Origin: Moringa oleifera
Taxonomy: Eukaryota; Streptophyta; Magnoliopsida; Brassicales; Moringaceae
Direction of reading: 5' to 3'
DNA length: 64,000 nucleotides
Assembly: GCA_021397835.1 (NCBI GenBank)
Contig: JAJFZO010000103.1
Span: 73,501-137,500 of the forward strand
The position numbers were made by a program, and so were the translations under genes. A model generated the notes under the pieces. The model had not been told where the DNA came from. It saw nothing but the letters and a program-made list of their open reading frames with translations, and made no database searches. Below are positions 1 to 14,196 of the stretch, piece by piece (positions within the stretch are counted from its first letter, which is position 1; each line of letters starts with the position of its first letter).

Positions 1-3000
1 TCGAGCTTGTGTAGCCACATCCCAGCTGATTATCCCACAATTTTTCTCATTCCGTTGCCCATGTTTTCCCCACCGATGAGGCCTTGGCATCAAGGATGTC
101 ACGCCTTGCCTAGGCTGGCCGTGTGGCTCGCTCAATGCTAACGGCTGACGATCGTGTCGTCTATCGCGCTGTGCAACAGTCCGCCTAGGCAAGCCTGGGA
201 ATTGGGATCCAGCACTGCATTCCCCGCCTCGAAGGCCTGCGACGAAGCACTACGCATGCTCAAAATCCCCCTAGCGATTTCGCCCTCGCGTAGCATGCAT
301 CATTGTTAGCTTCGTCGGCCACACCGTCGAGTTAGTGTAGCCACATCCTAGCTCATTATCCCACGATTTCTCTCGTTTAGTTGCCCACGTTTTTCCCACT
401 GATGAGGCCTTAGCAACAGGGGTGTCATGCCTTGCCTAGGCTTGCTGTCTGGCTCGCTTGTTGCTAACGATCGACGATCGCGCTGCGCAATGAGTCCACC
501 TAGGCAAGCCTGAGCGTCGGGATCCAGCCCCGCATCTACCGCCTCGTGGGCCTACGATGAAGCACTCCGTATGCTCAAAATCCCCTCAGCGATTTGGCCC
601 TCGTGTAGCATGCATCATCGTTAGCTTCGCCGCCCACACCGTCGAGCTTCTGCAGCCACATCTCAGCTCATTATCCCACGATTTTTCTCATTTCGTTGCC
701 CATGTTTTTCCCACCGAGGAGGCCTTGGCAGCAGTGGTGTCACGCCTTTCCCAAGCTGGCCGTGTGGCTCGCTCATTACTAACGGCCGACGATCGTGTCT
801 TCGATCGCGCTGCGCAACGAGTCCCCTTAGGCAAGCCTGGGCATCGGGATCCAGCCCCGCATCTGCCGCGTTGAGGGCCTGCGACGGAGCACTGATCATG
901 CTAAAAATCCCCCCAGCGATTTGGCCCTCGCGTAGCATGCATCATCGTTAGCTTCGCCACCCACACCGTCAAGCTTGTGTAGCGACATCCTAGCTCATTA
1001 TCCCACGATTTTTCTCATTTCTTTGCCCATGTTTTTCCCACCGATGAGGCCATGGCAGCAGAGTTGTCACGCTTTGCCCAGGCTGGCTGTGTGGCTCGCT
1101 CATTGCTAACAGTTGACGATCGTGTCATTGATCGCGCTGCGCAACGAGTTCGCCGAGGCAAGCTTGGGCATCAGGATCCAGCCCTGTATCTGCCGCCTCG
1201 AGGACCTATGACGAAGCACTCTGAATGCTTAAAATCCACCTAGTGATTTGGCCCTCATGTAGCATGAATCATCGTTAGCTTCGCAGCCCATACCGTCGAG
1301 CTTGTGTAGCCACATCCCAGCTCATTATCTCACGATTTTTCTCATTTTGTTGGTCACGTTTTTCCTACCGATGAGGCCTTGGCAGCAGGGGTGTCACGCA
1401 TTGCCCAGGCTGGCTGTGTGGCTCGTTCATTGCTAACGGCCGACGATCGTGTCGTCGATCGCGCTGTGTAACGAGTCCACATAGGCAAGCCTGGGCGTCG
1501 GGATCCAACCCCACGTCTGTCGCCTCGAGGGCCTGTGTCGAAGCACTCTGCATGCTTGAAATTCTCCCCAACGATTTGGCCCTCGCATAGCATGCATCAT
1601 CGTTAGCTTCACCGCCCACACCGTCGAGCTTCTGTAGCCACATCCCAGCTCATTATCCCATGATTTTTCTCATTTCGTTGCCCCCGTTTTTTCCGTCGAT
1701 GAGGCCTTGGCAGCAGAGGTGTCACGCCTTGCCCAGGCTGGCCATCTGGCTCGCTCAATGCTAACGGCAAACGATTGTGTCGTCGATCGCGCTGTGCAAC
1801 AAGTCCGCTAAGGCAAGCCTGAGCGTCGGGATCCAACCCCACATCCGCCGCCTCGAGGGCCTGCGACAAAGCACTCCGCATGCTAAAAATTTCCCCCAAC
1901 GATTTGGCCCTCGCGTAGCATGCATCATCGTCAGCTTCGCCGCCCACACCGTCGAGCTTGTATAGCCACATCCCAGCTCATTATCCCATTATTTTTCTCA
2001 TTTTGTTGCCCACATTTTTGCCATCGATGAGGCCTTGGCGTCACGCCTTGCCCAGGCTGGCCGTGTGGCTCGCTAATTTCTAATGGCCGACGATCGGGTC
2101 GTCGATCGCGCTGCGCAACGAGTTCGCCTAGGCAAGCTTGAGCGTCGGGATCCAACTCTACATCCGCCGCCTCGAGGGCCTGCGACGAAGCACTCCGCGG
2201 GCTCGAAATTCCCCCCAACGATTTGGCCCTCGCGTAGCATGCATCATCGTTAGCTTCGCCGCCCACACCGTCGAGCTTGTATGGCCACATCCCAGCTCAT
2301 TATCCCATTTTTTTCTCATTTCGTTGCCCACATGTTTCCCACCGATGAGGCCATGGCAGCAGGGGTGCCCAGGCTGGCCGTGTGGCTCGCTCATTGCAAA
2401 TGGCTGACGATCATGTCGTCGATCACGCTGCACAACGAGTCCGCCTAGGCAAGCCTGGGCGTCGAGATCCAGCCCTGCATCTGCCGCCTCGAGGGCCTGT
2501 GACAAAGCACTCCGAATGCTCAAAATCCCCTTAGCGATTTGGCCCTCACGTAGCATGCATCATCGTTAGCTTCGCCACCCACACCGTCGTACTTGTGTAG
2601 CCACATCCCAGCTCATTATCTCATGATTTTTCTCTTTCTTTTGGCCACGTTTTTCCCACCGATGAGGCCTTTGCAGTAGAGGTGTCATGCCTTGCCCAGA
2701 CTGGCCGTGTGACTCGCTCATTGCTAACAGCCGACGATCGTGTCGTCGATCGTGCTACGCAACTAGTCCACTGTGGCAAGCCTGGGCGTCGGGATCCAGC
2801 TCTACATCCGTTGCCTGGAGGGCCTGCGATGAAGTACTCCGCATGCTAAAAATCCCCCTTGCGATTTGGCCCTCGCGTAGCATGCATCATCGTTAGCTTC
2901 GCCGCCAACACCGTCGAGTTAGTGTAGCCACATCCCAGCTCATTATCCCACGATTTCTCTCGTTTCGTTGCCCATGTTTTTCCCACCGATGAGGCCTTAG

Positions 3001-5400
3001 CAACAGGGGTTTCACGCCTTACCAAGGCTGGCTGTCTGGCTCGCTTATTGCTAACGATCAACGATCGTGTCGTTGATTGAGCTGCGCAACGAGTCCGCCT
3101 AGGCAAGCATGGCGTCGGGATCCAGCCACGCATCTACCGACTTGAGGGACTGCGACAAAGTACTGAGCATGCTCAAAATCCCCCAGCGATTTGGCCCTCA
3201 CGTAGCGTGCATCATTGTTAGCTTCATCGCCCACACCGTCGTACTTATGTAGCCACATCCCAGCTCATTATCTCATGATTTTTCTCATTTTTTTGGCCAC
3301 GTTTTTCCCTCCGATGAGGCCTTGGCAGCTGGGGTGTCACGCCTTGCCCAGGCTGGCCGTGTGGCTCGCTCATTGCTCACGGCCGACGATCGTGTCGTCG
3401 ATCGCGCTGCGCAACGAGTCCGCCTAGGCAAGCCTGGGAATCGGGATTCAGCCCTGCATTCCCCCGCTCGAGGGCCTGCGACGAAGCACTCCGCATGCTC
3501 AAAATCCCCCTAGCGATTTGGCCCTCGCGTAGCATGCATCATCGTTAGCTTCGCCGCCCACACCGTCGAGCTTGTATAGCCACATCCCAGCTCATTATCC
3601 CATTATTTTTCTCATTTCGTTGCCCATATTTTTCCCACTGATGAGGCCTTGGCAGTAGGGGTGCCCAGGCTGGCCGTGTGGCTCGCTCATTGCTAATGGC
3701 CGACGATAATGTCGTCGATCGCGCTGCGCAATGAGTCCGCCTAGGCAAGCCTGGGCATCGGGATCCAGCCCCGCATCTGCCGCCTCGAGGGCCTGCGACG
3801 AAGCACTCCACGATTTTTCTCATTTCATTGCCCCCGTTTTTCCCACCGATGAGGCCTTTGCAGCAGAGGTGTCACGCCTTGCCCAGGCTGGCCGTATGGC
3901 TCGCTCATTGCTAATGGCCGACGATCGTGTCGTCGATTACGCTGCGCAACGAGTCCACCGAGGCAAGCCTAGGCGTCGGGATCTAGCCCCACATCCGTCG
4001 CCTCGAGGGCCTACGACGAAGCACTCCGCATGTTCAAAATCCCCCCAGTGATTTGGCCCTCGCGTAGCGTGCATCATTGTTAGCTTCGCAACCCACACCG
4101 TCGAGCTTGTGTAGCTACATCCCAACTCATTATCCCACGATTTTTCTTATTTCGTTGCCCACCTTTTTCCTACCTATGAGGCCTTTGCAGCAGAGGTTTC
4201 ACGCTTTGCCTAGGCTGGCCGTGTGGCTCAGTCATTGCTAACGACCGACGATCGAGTCATCGATCGCGCTGCACAATAAGTCCGCCAAGGCAAGCTTGGG
4301 TGTCGGTATCCAGCCCCACATCCGCTGCCTCGAGGGCCTGTGGCGAAGCACTCCGAATTCTCAAAATCCCCCCAGCAATTTGGCTCTCACGTAGCATGCA
4401 TCATCGTTAGCTTCGCCGCCCACACCGTCGAATTTCTGTAGCCACATCCCAGCTCATTATCTCATGATTTTTCTTATTTTTTTGGCCACGTTTTCCCCAC
4501 CGATGAGGCCTTGGCAGCAGGGGTGTCACGCCTTGCCCAGGCTGGACGTGTGGCTCGCTCATTGCTCACGGCCGACGATCGTGTCGTCGATCGCGCTGCG
4601 CAACGAGTCCGCCTAGGCAGGCTTGGGAATCGGGATTCAGCCCTGCATTCCCCGCCTCGAGGGCCTGCGACGAAGCACTCTGCATGCTCAAAATCCCCCC
4701 AGCGATTTGGCCCTCGCGTAGCATGCATCATCGTTAGCTTCGCTGCCCACACTGTCGAGCTTGTATAGCCACATCCCAGCTCATTATCCCATTATTTTTA
4801 TCATTTCGTTGCCCACATTTTTCTCACTGATGAGGCCTTGGCAGTAAGGGTGCCCAGGCTGGCCGTGTGGCTCGCTCATTGCTAATGGCCGACGATCATG
4901 TCGTCGATCGCACTGCGTAACGAGTCCACCTAGGGAAGCCTGAGCGTCGGGATCTAGCCCTGCATCTGCCGCCTTGAGGGCCTACGACGAAGCACTCCGC
5001 AAGCTCAAAATCCCCCCAATCATTTCGCCATCACGGAGCATGCATCATTGTTAGCTTCGTCGCCCACACCGTCGAGCTTGTGTAGCAACATCATAGATCA
5101 TTATCCCACGATTTTTCTCATTTTATTGCCCCCGTTTTTTCCACCAATGAGGCCTTTGCAGCAGAGGTGTCATGCTTTGCCCAGGCTGGCCATGTGGCTC
5201 GCTCATTGCTAATAGTCGACGATCGCGTCGTCAATCGCGCTGCGCAACGAGTCCACCGAGGCAAGCCTGGGCATCGGGATCCAGCCCCACATCAGTCGCC
5301 TTGAGGGCCTGCGACGAAGCACTCCGCATGTTCAAAATCCCCCCAGCGATTTGGACCTCGCGTAGCATGCATCATTGTTAGCATCGCCACCCACACCGTC
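1..5400 (+). repeat. Sat1, diverged monomeric zone (left)
   Basis: About 16 to 17 monomers differ from each other by many substitutions and small indels, with no clear repeat of multi-monomer blocks. The 10-bp deletion that marks short monomers appears here in some units (for example near 2,370, 3,660 and 4,850), so long and short forms existed before the right-hand A/B dimers spread. The two monomers from about 4,758 to 5,400 resemble units m2 and m3 of the six-monomer repeat further right, and so mark the start of ordered structure. Confidence 0.85.
3581..4115 (+). repeat. Sat1 monomer pair with ~110-bp deletion at ~3,808
   Basis: Two successive monomers span 535 bp, where about 645 bp is expected. 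At about 3,808-3,811 the text runs from GCACTCC straight into ACGATTTTT. The normal CATGCTCAAAATCC, RY element, CACACCGTCGAG and CACATCCCAGC segments between those points are missing. This is a single deletion across a monomer boundary. It leaves a hybrid of the 3' part of one unit and the T-tract of the next. Confidence 0.85.
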
Positions 5401-8344
5401 GAGCTTGTGTAGCTACATCCCAACTCATTATCCCACGATTTTTCTCATTTCGTTGCCCATGTTTTTCCCACTGATGAGGCCATGGCAGCAGAGGCTTTCA
5501 AGCTTTGCCTAGGCTGGCCGTGTGGCTCGGTCATTGCTAACGACCAATGATCGTGTCGTCGATCGTGCTACACAATGAGTGCGTCGAGGCAAGCCTGGGC
5601 GTCGGGATCCAACCCCCCATCCGTCGCCTTGAGGGCCTATGACGAAGCACTCTGAATGCTCGAAATTCCTCCCAACAATTTGGCCCTCGCGTAGCATGCA
5701 TCATCGTTAGCTTCGTCGCCCACACCGTCGAGATTGTGTAGCTATATCCCAGCACATTATCCCACGATTTCTCTCGTTTCGTTGCCCACGTTTTTCCCAC
5801 CGATGAGGCCTTAGCAACAAGGGTTTCACGCCTTGCCTAGGCTGGCTGTCTGGCTCGCTTATTGCTAACGATCAACGATCGTATCGTCGATCGAGCTGCG
5901 CAACTAGTCCGCCTAGGCAAGCATGGCGTCGGGATCCAGCCACGCATCTACCAACTTGAGGGCCTGCGACGAAGTACTGAGCATTCACAAAATCCCCCAA
6001 GCGATTTGGCCCTTATGTAGCATGCATCATCGTTAGCTACGCCGCCCACACCGTCGTACTTGTGTAGCCACATCCCAGCTCATTATCTCATGATTTTTCT
6101 CATTTTTTTGGCCATGTTTTTCCCACCGATGAGGCCTTGGCAGCAGGGGTGTCACGCCTTGCCCAGGCTGGCCGTGTGGCTTGCTCATTGCTCACGGTCG
6201 ACGATCGTGTCGTCGATCGCGCTGCGCAACGAGTCCGCCTACGCAAGCCTGGGAATCAGGATTCAGCCCTGCATTCCCCGCCTCGAGGGCCTGCGACGAA
6301 GCACTCCGCATGCTCAAAATCCCCCCAGCGATTTGGCCATCGTGTAGCATGCATCATCGTTAGCTTCGCCACCCACACCGTCGAGCTTGTGTAGCTACAT
6401 CCCAGCTCATTATCCCACGATTTTTCTCATTTCTTTGCCCATGTTTTTCCCACTGATGAGGCCATGGCAGCAGAGCTGTCACGCTTTGCCTAGGCTGGCC
6501 GTGTGGCTCGGTCATTGCTAACGACCAATGATCGTGTCGTCGATCGTGCTGCACAATGAGTCCGCCGAGGCAAGCCTGGGCGTCGGGATCCAACCCCCCG
6601 TCCGTCACCTTGAGGGCCTGTGACGAAGCACTCTGAATGCTCGAAATTCCTCCCAATAATTTGGCCCTCGCGTAGCATGCATCATCGTTAGCTTCGTCGC
6701 CCACACCGTCGAGATTGTGTAGCTACATCCCAGCTCATTATCCCACGATTTCTCTCGTTTCGTTGCCCACGTTTTTCCCACCGATGAGGCCTTAGCAACA
6801 GGGGTTTCACGCCTTTCCTAGGCTGGCTGTCTGGCTCGCTTATTGCTAATGATCAACGATCGTGTCGTCGATCGAGCTGCGCAACTAATCCGCCTAGGCA
6901 AGCATGGCGTCGGGATCCAGCCACGCATCTACCGACTTGAGGGCCTGCGACGAAGTACTGAGAATTCACAAAATCCCCCTAGCGATTTGGCCCTTATGTA
7001 GCATGCATCATCGTTAGCTACGCCGCCCCCTCCGTCGTACTTGTGTAGCCACATCCCAGCTCATTATCTCATGATTTTTCTCATTTTTTTGGCCACGTTT
7101 TTCCCGCCGATGAGGCCTTGGCAGCAGGGGTGTCACACTTTGCCCAGGCTGGCCGTGTGGCTCGCTCATTGCTCACGGTCGACGATCGGGTCGTCGATCG
7201 CGCTGCGCAACGAGTCCGCCTAGGCAAGCCTGGGAATCGGGATTTAGCCCTGCATTCCCTGCCTCGAGGGCCTGCGACGAAGCACTCCGCTTGCTCAAAA
7301 TCCCCCTAGCGATTTGGCCATCGTGTAGCATGCATCATCGTTAGCTTCGCCACCCACACCGTCGAGCTTGTGTAGCTACATCCCAGCTCATTATCCCACG
7401 ATTTTTCTCATTTCTTTGCCCATGTTTTTCCCACTGATGAGGCCATGGCAGCAGAGCTGTCACGCTTTGCCTAGGCTGGTCGTGTGGCTCGGTCATTGCT
7501 AACGACCAATGATCGTGTCGTCGATCGTGCTGCACAATGAGTCCGCCGAGGCAAGCCTGGGCGTCAGGATCCAACCCCCCGTCTGTCGCCTTGAGGGCCT
7601 GTGACGAAGCACTCTGAATGCTCGAAATTTCTCCCAACAATTTGGCCCTCGCGTAGCATGCATCATCGTTAGCTTCGCCGCCCACACCGTCGAGATTGTG
7701 TAGCTACATCCCAGCTAATTATCCCATGATTTCTCTCGTTTCGTTGCCCACGTTTTTCCCACCGATGAGGCCTTAGCAACAGAGGTTTCACGCCTTGCCT
7801 AGGCTGGCTGTCTGGCTCGCTTATTGCTAACGATCAACAATCGTGTCGTCGATCGAGCTGCGCAACTAGTCCGCCTAGGCAAGCATGGCGTCGGGATCCA
7901 GCCACGCATCTACCGACTTGAGGGCCTGCGACGAAGTACTGAGCATTCACAAAATCCCCTTAGCGATTTGGCCCTTATGTAGCATGCATCATCGTTAGCT
8001 ACGCCGCCCACACCGTCGTACTTGTGTAGCCACATCCCAGCTCATTATCTCATGATTTTTCTCATGTTTTTGGCCACGTTTTTCCCGCCGATGAGGCTTT
8101 GGCAGCAGGGGTGTCACACCTTGCCTAGGCTGGCCGTGTGGCTCGCTCATTGCTCACGGCCGACGATCGTGTCGTCGATCGCGCTGCGCAACGAGTCCAC
8201 CTAGGCAAGCCTGGGAATCGGAATTCAGCCCTGCATTCCCCGCCTCGAGGGCCTGCGACGAAGCACTCCGCATGCTCAAAATCCCCCTAGCGATTTGGCT
8301 ATCGCGTAGCATGCATCATCGTTAGCTTCGCCGCCCACACCGTC
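5401..8344 (+). repeat. Sat1 three-monomer HOR (~981 bp), three copies
   Basis: Copies start at GAGCTTG at 5,401, 6,383 and 7,364, with the next boundary at 8,345, giving periods of 982, 981 and 981 bp. The three units (called m5, m6, m1) are recognised by GTAGCTACATCC with GACCAATGATCG (m5), GAGATTGTG with CTCTCGTTTCG and CTTATTGCTAACGATC (m6), and GTCGTACTTGTG with TTTTTTTGGCC (m1). The copies are nearly identical to one another but clearly different between units, which defines a higher-order repeat. Confidence 0.9.
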
Positions 8345-10294
8345 GAGCTTGTATAGCCACATCCCAGCTCATTATCCCATTATTTTTATCATTTCGTCGC
8401 CCACATTTTTCCCACTGATGAGGCCTTGGCAGTAGGGGTACCCAGGCTGGCCGTGTGGCTCGCTCATTGCTAATGGCTGACGATCATGTCGTCGATCGCG
8501 CTCCGCAACGAGTCCGCCTAGGCAAGCCTGGGCGTTGGGATCCAGCCCTGCAACTGCCGCCTCGAGGGCCTACGACGAAGCACTCCGCAAGCTCAAAATC
8601 CCCCCAATCTTTTCGCCCTCACGTATCATGCATCATTGTTAGCTTCGTCGCCCACACCGTCGAGCTTGTGTAGCCACATCCTAGCTCATTATCCTACGAT
8701 TTTTCTCATTTCATTGCCCCTGTTTTTCCCACCGATGAGGCCTTTGCAGCAGAGGTGTCACGCCTTGCCCAGGCTGGCCGTGTGGCTCGCTCATTGCTAA
8801 TGGTCGACGATCGTGTCGTCGATCGCGCTACGCAACGAGTCCACCGAGGCAAGCCTGGGCGTCGGGATCCAGCCCCACATCAGTCGCCTTGAGGGACTGC
8901 GACGAAGCACTCCGCATGTTCAAAATCCCCCCAGCGATTTGGCCCTCGCGTAGCATGCATCACTGTTAGCATCGCCACCCACACAGTCTAGCTTGTGTAG
9001 CTACATCCCAGCTCATTATCCCACGATTTTTCTTATTTCGTTGCCCATGGTTTTCCTACCGATGAGGCCATGGCAGCAGAGGTGTCACGCTTTGCCTAGG
9101 CTGGCCGTGTGGCTAGCTCATTGCTAATGGCCGACGATCGTGTCCTCGATCGCGCTGAGCAACGAGTCCACCGAGGCAATCTTGGGTGTCGGGATCCAGC
9201 CCCACATCCGTCGCCTCGAGGGCCTGCGACGAAGCACTTCGCATCTTCAAAACCCACCAACGATTTGACCCTCGTGTAGCATGCATCATTGTTTGCTTCG
9301 CCACCCACACCGTCGAGCTTGTGTAGCTACATCCCAGCTCATTATCCCACGATTTTTCTCATGTCGTTGCCCATGTTTTTCCTACTGATGAGGCCATGGC
9401 AGCAGAGCTGTCACGCTTTGCCTAGGTTGGCCGTGTGGCTCGGTCATTGCTAACGACCGATGATTGTGTCGTCGATCGTGCTGCACAATGAGTCCGCCGA
9501 GGCAAGCCTGGGCGTCGGGATCCAACCCCCCGTCCGTCGCCTTGAGGGCCTGTGACGAAGCACTCTGAATGCTCGAAATTCCTCCCAACAATTTGGCCCT
9601 CGCGTAGCATGCATCATCGTTAGCTTCGCCGCCCACACCGTCGAGATTGTGTAGCTACATCCCAGCTCATTATCCCACGATTTCTCTCTTTCGTTGCCCA
9701 CATTTTTCCCACCGATGAGGCCTTAGCAACAGGGGTTTCACGCCTTGCCTAGGCTGGCTGTCTGGCTCGCTTATTGCTAACGATCAACGATCGTGTCGTC
9801 GATCGATCTGCGCAACGAGTCCGCCTAGGCAAGCATGGCGTCGGGATCCAGCCACGCATCTATCGACTTGAGGGCCTGCGACGAAGTACTGAGCATTCAC
9901 AAAATCCCCCTAGCGATTTGGCCCTCACGTAGCATGCATCATCGTTAGCTACGCCGCCCACACCGTCTTACTTGTGTAGCCACATCCCAGCTCATTATCT
10001 CATGATTTTTCTCATTTTTTTGGCCACGTTTTTCCCACCGATGAGGCCTTGGCAGCAGGGGTGTCATGCCTTGCCCAGGCTGGCAGTGTGGCTCGCTCAT
10101 TGCTCACGGCCGATGATCGTGTCGTCGATCGCGCTGCCCAACGAGTCCGCCTAGGCAAACCTGGGAATCGAGATTCAGCCCTGTATTCCCCGCCTCGAGG
10201 GCCTGCGATGAAGCACTCCGCATGCTCAAAATCCCCCTAGCGATTTGGCTATCGCGTAGCATGCATCATCGTTAGCTTCGCCGCCCACACCGTC
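8345..10294 (+). repeat. Sat1 six-monomer HOR, copy 1
   Basis: The unit order is m2-m3-m4-m5-m6-m1. It starts at the GAGCTTGTATAG of m2, and the next identical start is 1,950 bp later. m2 carries ATTATTTTTATCATTTCG and a short GGGGTACCCAGG. m3 has CATCCTAGCTC. m4 has TTATTTCG and GTGTCCTCGATCG. The m5-m6-m1 trio is the three-monomer repeat found just to the left. The six-unit repeat therefore looks like that trio plus three added units. Confidence 0.9.
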
Positions 10295-12245
10295 GAGCTT
10301 GTATAGCCACATCCCAGCTCATTATCCCATTATTTTTATCATTTCGTCGCCCATATTTTTCCCACTGATGAGGCCTTGGCAGTAGGGGTGCCCAGGCTGG
10401 CCGTGTGGCTCGCTCATTGCTAATGGTTGACGATCATGTCGTCGATCGCGTTGCGCAACGAGTCCGCCAAGGCAAGCCTGGGCGTTGGGATCCAGCCCTG
10501 CAACTGCCGCCTCGAGGGCCTACGACGAAGCACTCCGCAAGCTCAAAATCCCCCCAATCATTTCGCCCTCACGTAGCATGCACCATTGTTAGCTTTGTCG
10601 CCCACACCGTCGAGCTTGTGTAGCCACATCCTAGCTCATTATCCTACGATTTTTCTCATTTCATTGCCCCTATTTTTCCCACCGATGAGGCCTTTGCAGC
10701 AGAGGTGTCACGCCTTGCCCAGGCTGGCCGTGTGGCTCGCTTATTGCTAATGGTCGACGATCGTGTCGTCGATCGCGCTGCGCAACAAGTCCACCGAGGC
10801 AAGCCTGGGCGTCGGGATCCAGCCCCACGTCAGTCGCCTTGAGGGACTGCGATGAAGCACTCCGCATGTTCAAAATCCCCCCAGCGATTTGGCCCTCGCG
10901 TAGCATGCATCATTGTTAGCATCGCCACCCACACAGTCGAGCTTGTGTAGCTACATCCCAGCTCATTATCCCACGATTTTTCTTATTTCGTTGCCCATGT
11001 TTTTCCTACCGATGAGGCCATGGCAGCAGAGGTGTCACGCTTTGCCTAGGCTGGCCGTGTGGCTCGCTCATTGCTAATGGCCGACGATCGTGTCCTCGAT
11101 CGCGCTGAGCAACGAGTCCACCGAGGAAATCTTGGGTGTCGGGATCCAGCCCCACATCCGTCGCCTCGAGGACCTGGGACGAAGCACTCCGCATCTTCAA
11201 AACCCACCAGCGATTTGACCCTCGCGTAGCATGCATCATTGTTAGCTTCGCCACCCACACCGTCGAGCTTGTGTAGCTACATCCCAGCTCATTATCCCAC
11301 GATTTTTCTCATTTCGTTGCCCATGTTTTTCCCACTGATGAGGCCATGGCAACAGAGCTGTCACGCTTTGCCTAGGCTGGCCGTGTGGCTCGGTCATTGC
11401 TAACGACCAATGATCGTGTCGTCGATCGTGCTGCACAATGAGTCCGTCGAGGCAAGCCTGGGCGTCGGGATCCAACCCCCCGTCCGTCGCCTTGAGGGCC
11501 TGTGACGAAGCACTCTGAATGCTCGAAATTCCTCCCAACAATTTGGCCCTCGCGTAGCATGCATCATCGTTAGCTTCGCCGCCCACACCGTTGAGATTGT
11601 GTAGCTACATCCCAGCTCATTATCCCACGATTTCTCTCGTTTCGTTGCCCACGTTTTTCCCACCGATAAGGCCTTAGCAACAGGGGTTTCACGCCTTGCC
11701 TAGGCTGGCTGTCTGGCTCGCTTATTGCTAACGATCAACGATCGTGTCGTCGATCGAGCTGCGCAACTAGTCCGCCTAGGCAAGCATGGCATCGGGATCC
11801 AGCCACGCATCTATCGACTTGAGGGCCTGCGACGAAGTACTGAGCATTCACAAAATGCCCCTAGCGATTTGGCCCTTATGTAGCATGCATCATCGTTAGC
11901 TACGCTGCCCACACCGTCGTACTTGTGTAGCCACATCCCAGCTCATTATCTCATGATTTTTCTCATTTTTTTGGCCACGTTTTTCCCGCCGATGAGGCCT
12001 TGGCAGTAGGGGTGTCACACCTTGCCTAGGCTGGCCGTGTGGCTCGCTCATTGCTCACGGCCGACGATCGTGTCGTCGATCGCGCTGCGCAACGAGTCCG
12101 CCTAGGCAAGCCTGGGAATCGGGATTCAGCCCTGCATTCCCCGCCTCGAGGGCCTGCGACAAAGCACTCCGCATGCTCAAAATCCCCCTAGCGATTTGGC
12201 TATCGCGTAGCATGCATCATCGTTAGCTTCGCCGCCCACACCGTC
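10295..12245 (+). repeat. Sat1 six-monomer HOR, copy 2
   Basis: The same six units as copy 1, 1,951 bp long, nearly identical throughout. It differs from copy 1 at diagnostic sites: m4 reads CACAGTCGAGC instead of CACAGTCTAGC, m5 reads CTAGGCTGGCC instead of CTAGGTTGGCC, and CTCATTTCG instead of CTCATGTCG. These differences recur in copy 4, not copy 3, which shows the twelve-monomer layer. Confidence 0.9.
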
Positions 12246-14196
12246 GAGCTTGTATAGCCACATCCCAGCTCATTATCCCATTATTTTTATCATTTCGTCG
12301 CCCACATTTTTCCCACTGATGAGGCCTTGGCAGTAGGGGTACCCAGGCTGGCCGTGTGGCTCGCTCATTGCTAATGGCTGATGATCATGTCGTCGATCGC
12401 GCTCCGCAACGAGTCCGCCTAGGCAAGCCTGGGCGTTGGGATCCAGCCCTGCAACTGCCGCCTCGAGGGCCTACGACGAAGCACTCCGCAAGCTCAAAAT
12501 CCCCCCAATCTTTTCGCCCTCACGTATCATGCATCATTGTTAGCTTCGTCGCCCACACCGTCGAGCTTGTGTAGCCACATCCTAGCTCATTATCCTACGA
12601 TTTTTCTCATTTCATTGCCCCTGTTTTTCCCACCGATGAGGCCTTAGCAGCAGAGGTGTCACGCCTTGCCCAGGCTGGCCGTGTGGCTCGCTCATTGCTA
12701 ATGGTCGACGATCGTGTCGTCGATCGCGCTGCGCAACGAGTCCACCGAGGCAAGCCTGGGCGTCGGGATCCAGCCCCACATCAGTCGCCTTGAGGGACTG
12801 CGACGAAGCACTCCGCATGTTCAAAATCCCCCCAGCGATTTGGCCCTCGCGTAGCATGCATCACTGTTAGCATCACCACCCACACAGTCTAGCTTGTGTA
12901 GCTACATCCCAGCTCATTATCCCACGATTTTTCTTATTTCGTTGCCCATGGTTTTCCTACCGATGAGGCCATGGCAGCAGAGGTGTCACGCTTTGCCTAG
13001 GCTGGCCGTGTGGCTAGCTCATTGCTAATGGCCGACGATCGTGTCCTCGATCGCGCTGAGCAACGAGTCCACCGAGGCAATCTTGGGTGTCGGGATCCAG
13101 CCCCACATCCGTCGCCTCGAGGGCCTGCGACGAAGCACTTCGCATCTTCAAAACCCACCAACGATTTGACCCTCGTGTAGCATGCATCATTGTTTGCTTC
13201 GCCACCCACACCGTCGAGCTTGTGTAGCTACATCCCAGCTCATTATCCCACGATTTTTCTCATGTCGTTGCCCATGTTTTTCCTACTGATGAGGCCATGG
13301 CAGCAGAGCTGTCACGCTTTGCCTAGGTTGGCCGTGTGGCTCGGTCATTGCTAACGACCGATGATCGTGTCGTCGATCGTGCTGCACAATGAGTCCGTCG
13401 AGGCAAGCCTGGGCGTCGGGATCCAACCCCCCGTTCGTCGCCTTGAGGGCCTGTGACGAAGCACTCTGAATGCTCGAAATTCCTCCCAACAATTTGGCCC
13501 TCGCGTAGCATGCATCATCGTTAGCTTCGCCGCCCATACCGTCGAGATTGTGTAGCTACATCCCAGCTCATTATCCCACGATTTCTCTCGTTTCGTTGCC
13601 CACATTTTTCCCACCGATGAGGCCTTAGCAACAGGGGTTTCACGCCTTGCCTAGGCTGGCTGTCTGGCTCGCTTATTGCTAACGATCAACGATCGTGTCG
13701 TCGATCGATCTGCGCAACGAGTCCGCCTAGGCAAGCATGGCGTCGGGATCCAGCCACGCATCTATCGACTTGAGGGCCTGCGACGAAGTACTGAGCATTC
13801 ACAAAATCCCCCTAGCGATTTGGCCCTCACGTAGCATGCATCATCGTTAGCTACGCCGCCCACACCGTCTTACTTGTGTAGCCACATCCCAGCTCATTAT
13901 CTCATGATTTTTCTCATTTTTTTGGCCACGTTTTTCCCACCGATGAGGCCTTGGCAGCAGGGGTGTCATGCCTTGCCCAGGCTGGCAGTGTGGCTCGCTC
14001 ATTGCTCACGGCCGATGATCGTGTCGTCGATCGCGCTGCCCAACGAGTCCGCCTAGGCAAACCTGGGAATCGAGATTCAGCCCTGTATTCCCCGCCTCGA
14101 GGGCCTGCGATGAAGCACTCCGCATGCTCAAAATCCCCCTAGCGATTTGGCTATCGCGTAGCATGCATCATCGTTAGCTTCGCCGCCCACACCGTC
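12246..14196 (+). repeat. Sat1 six-monomer HOR, copy 3
   Basis: 1,951 bp long. It matches copy 1, not copy 2, at the diagnostic sites (CACAGTCTAGC near 12,886; CTAGGTTGGCC near 13,323; CTCATGTCG near 13,260). Copies 1+2 and 3+4 thus form a twelve-monomer period of 3,901 bp. Confidence 0.9.
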
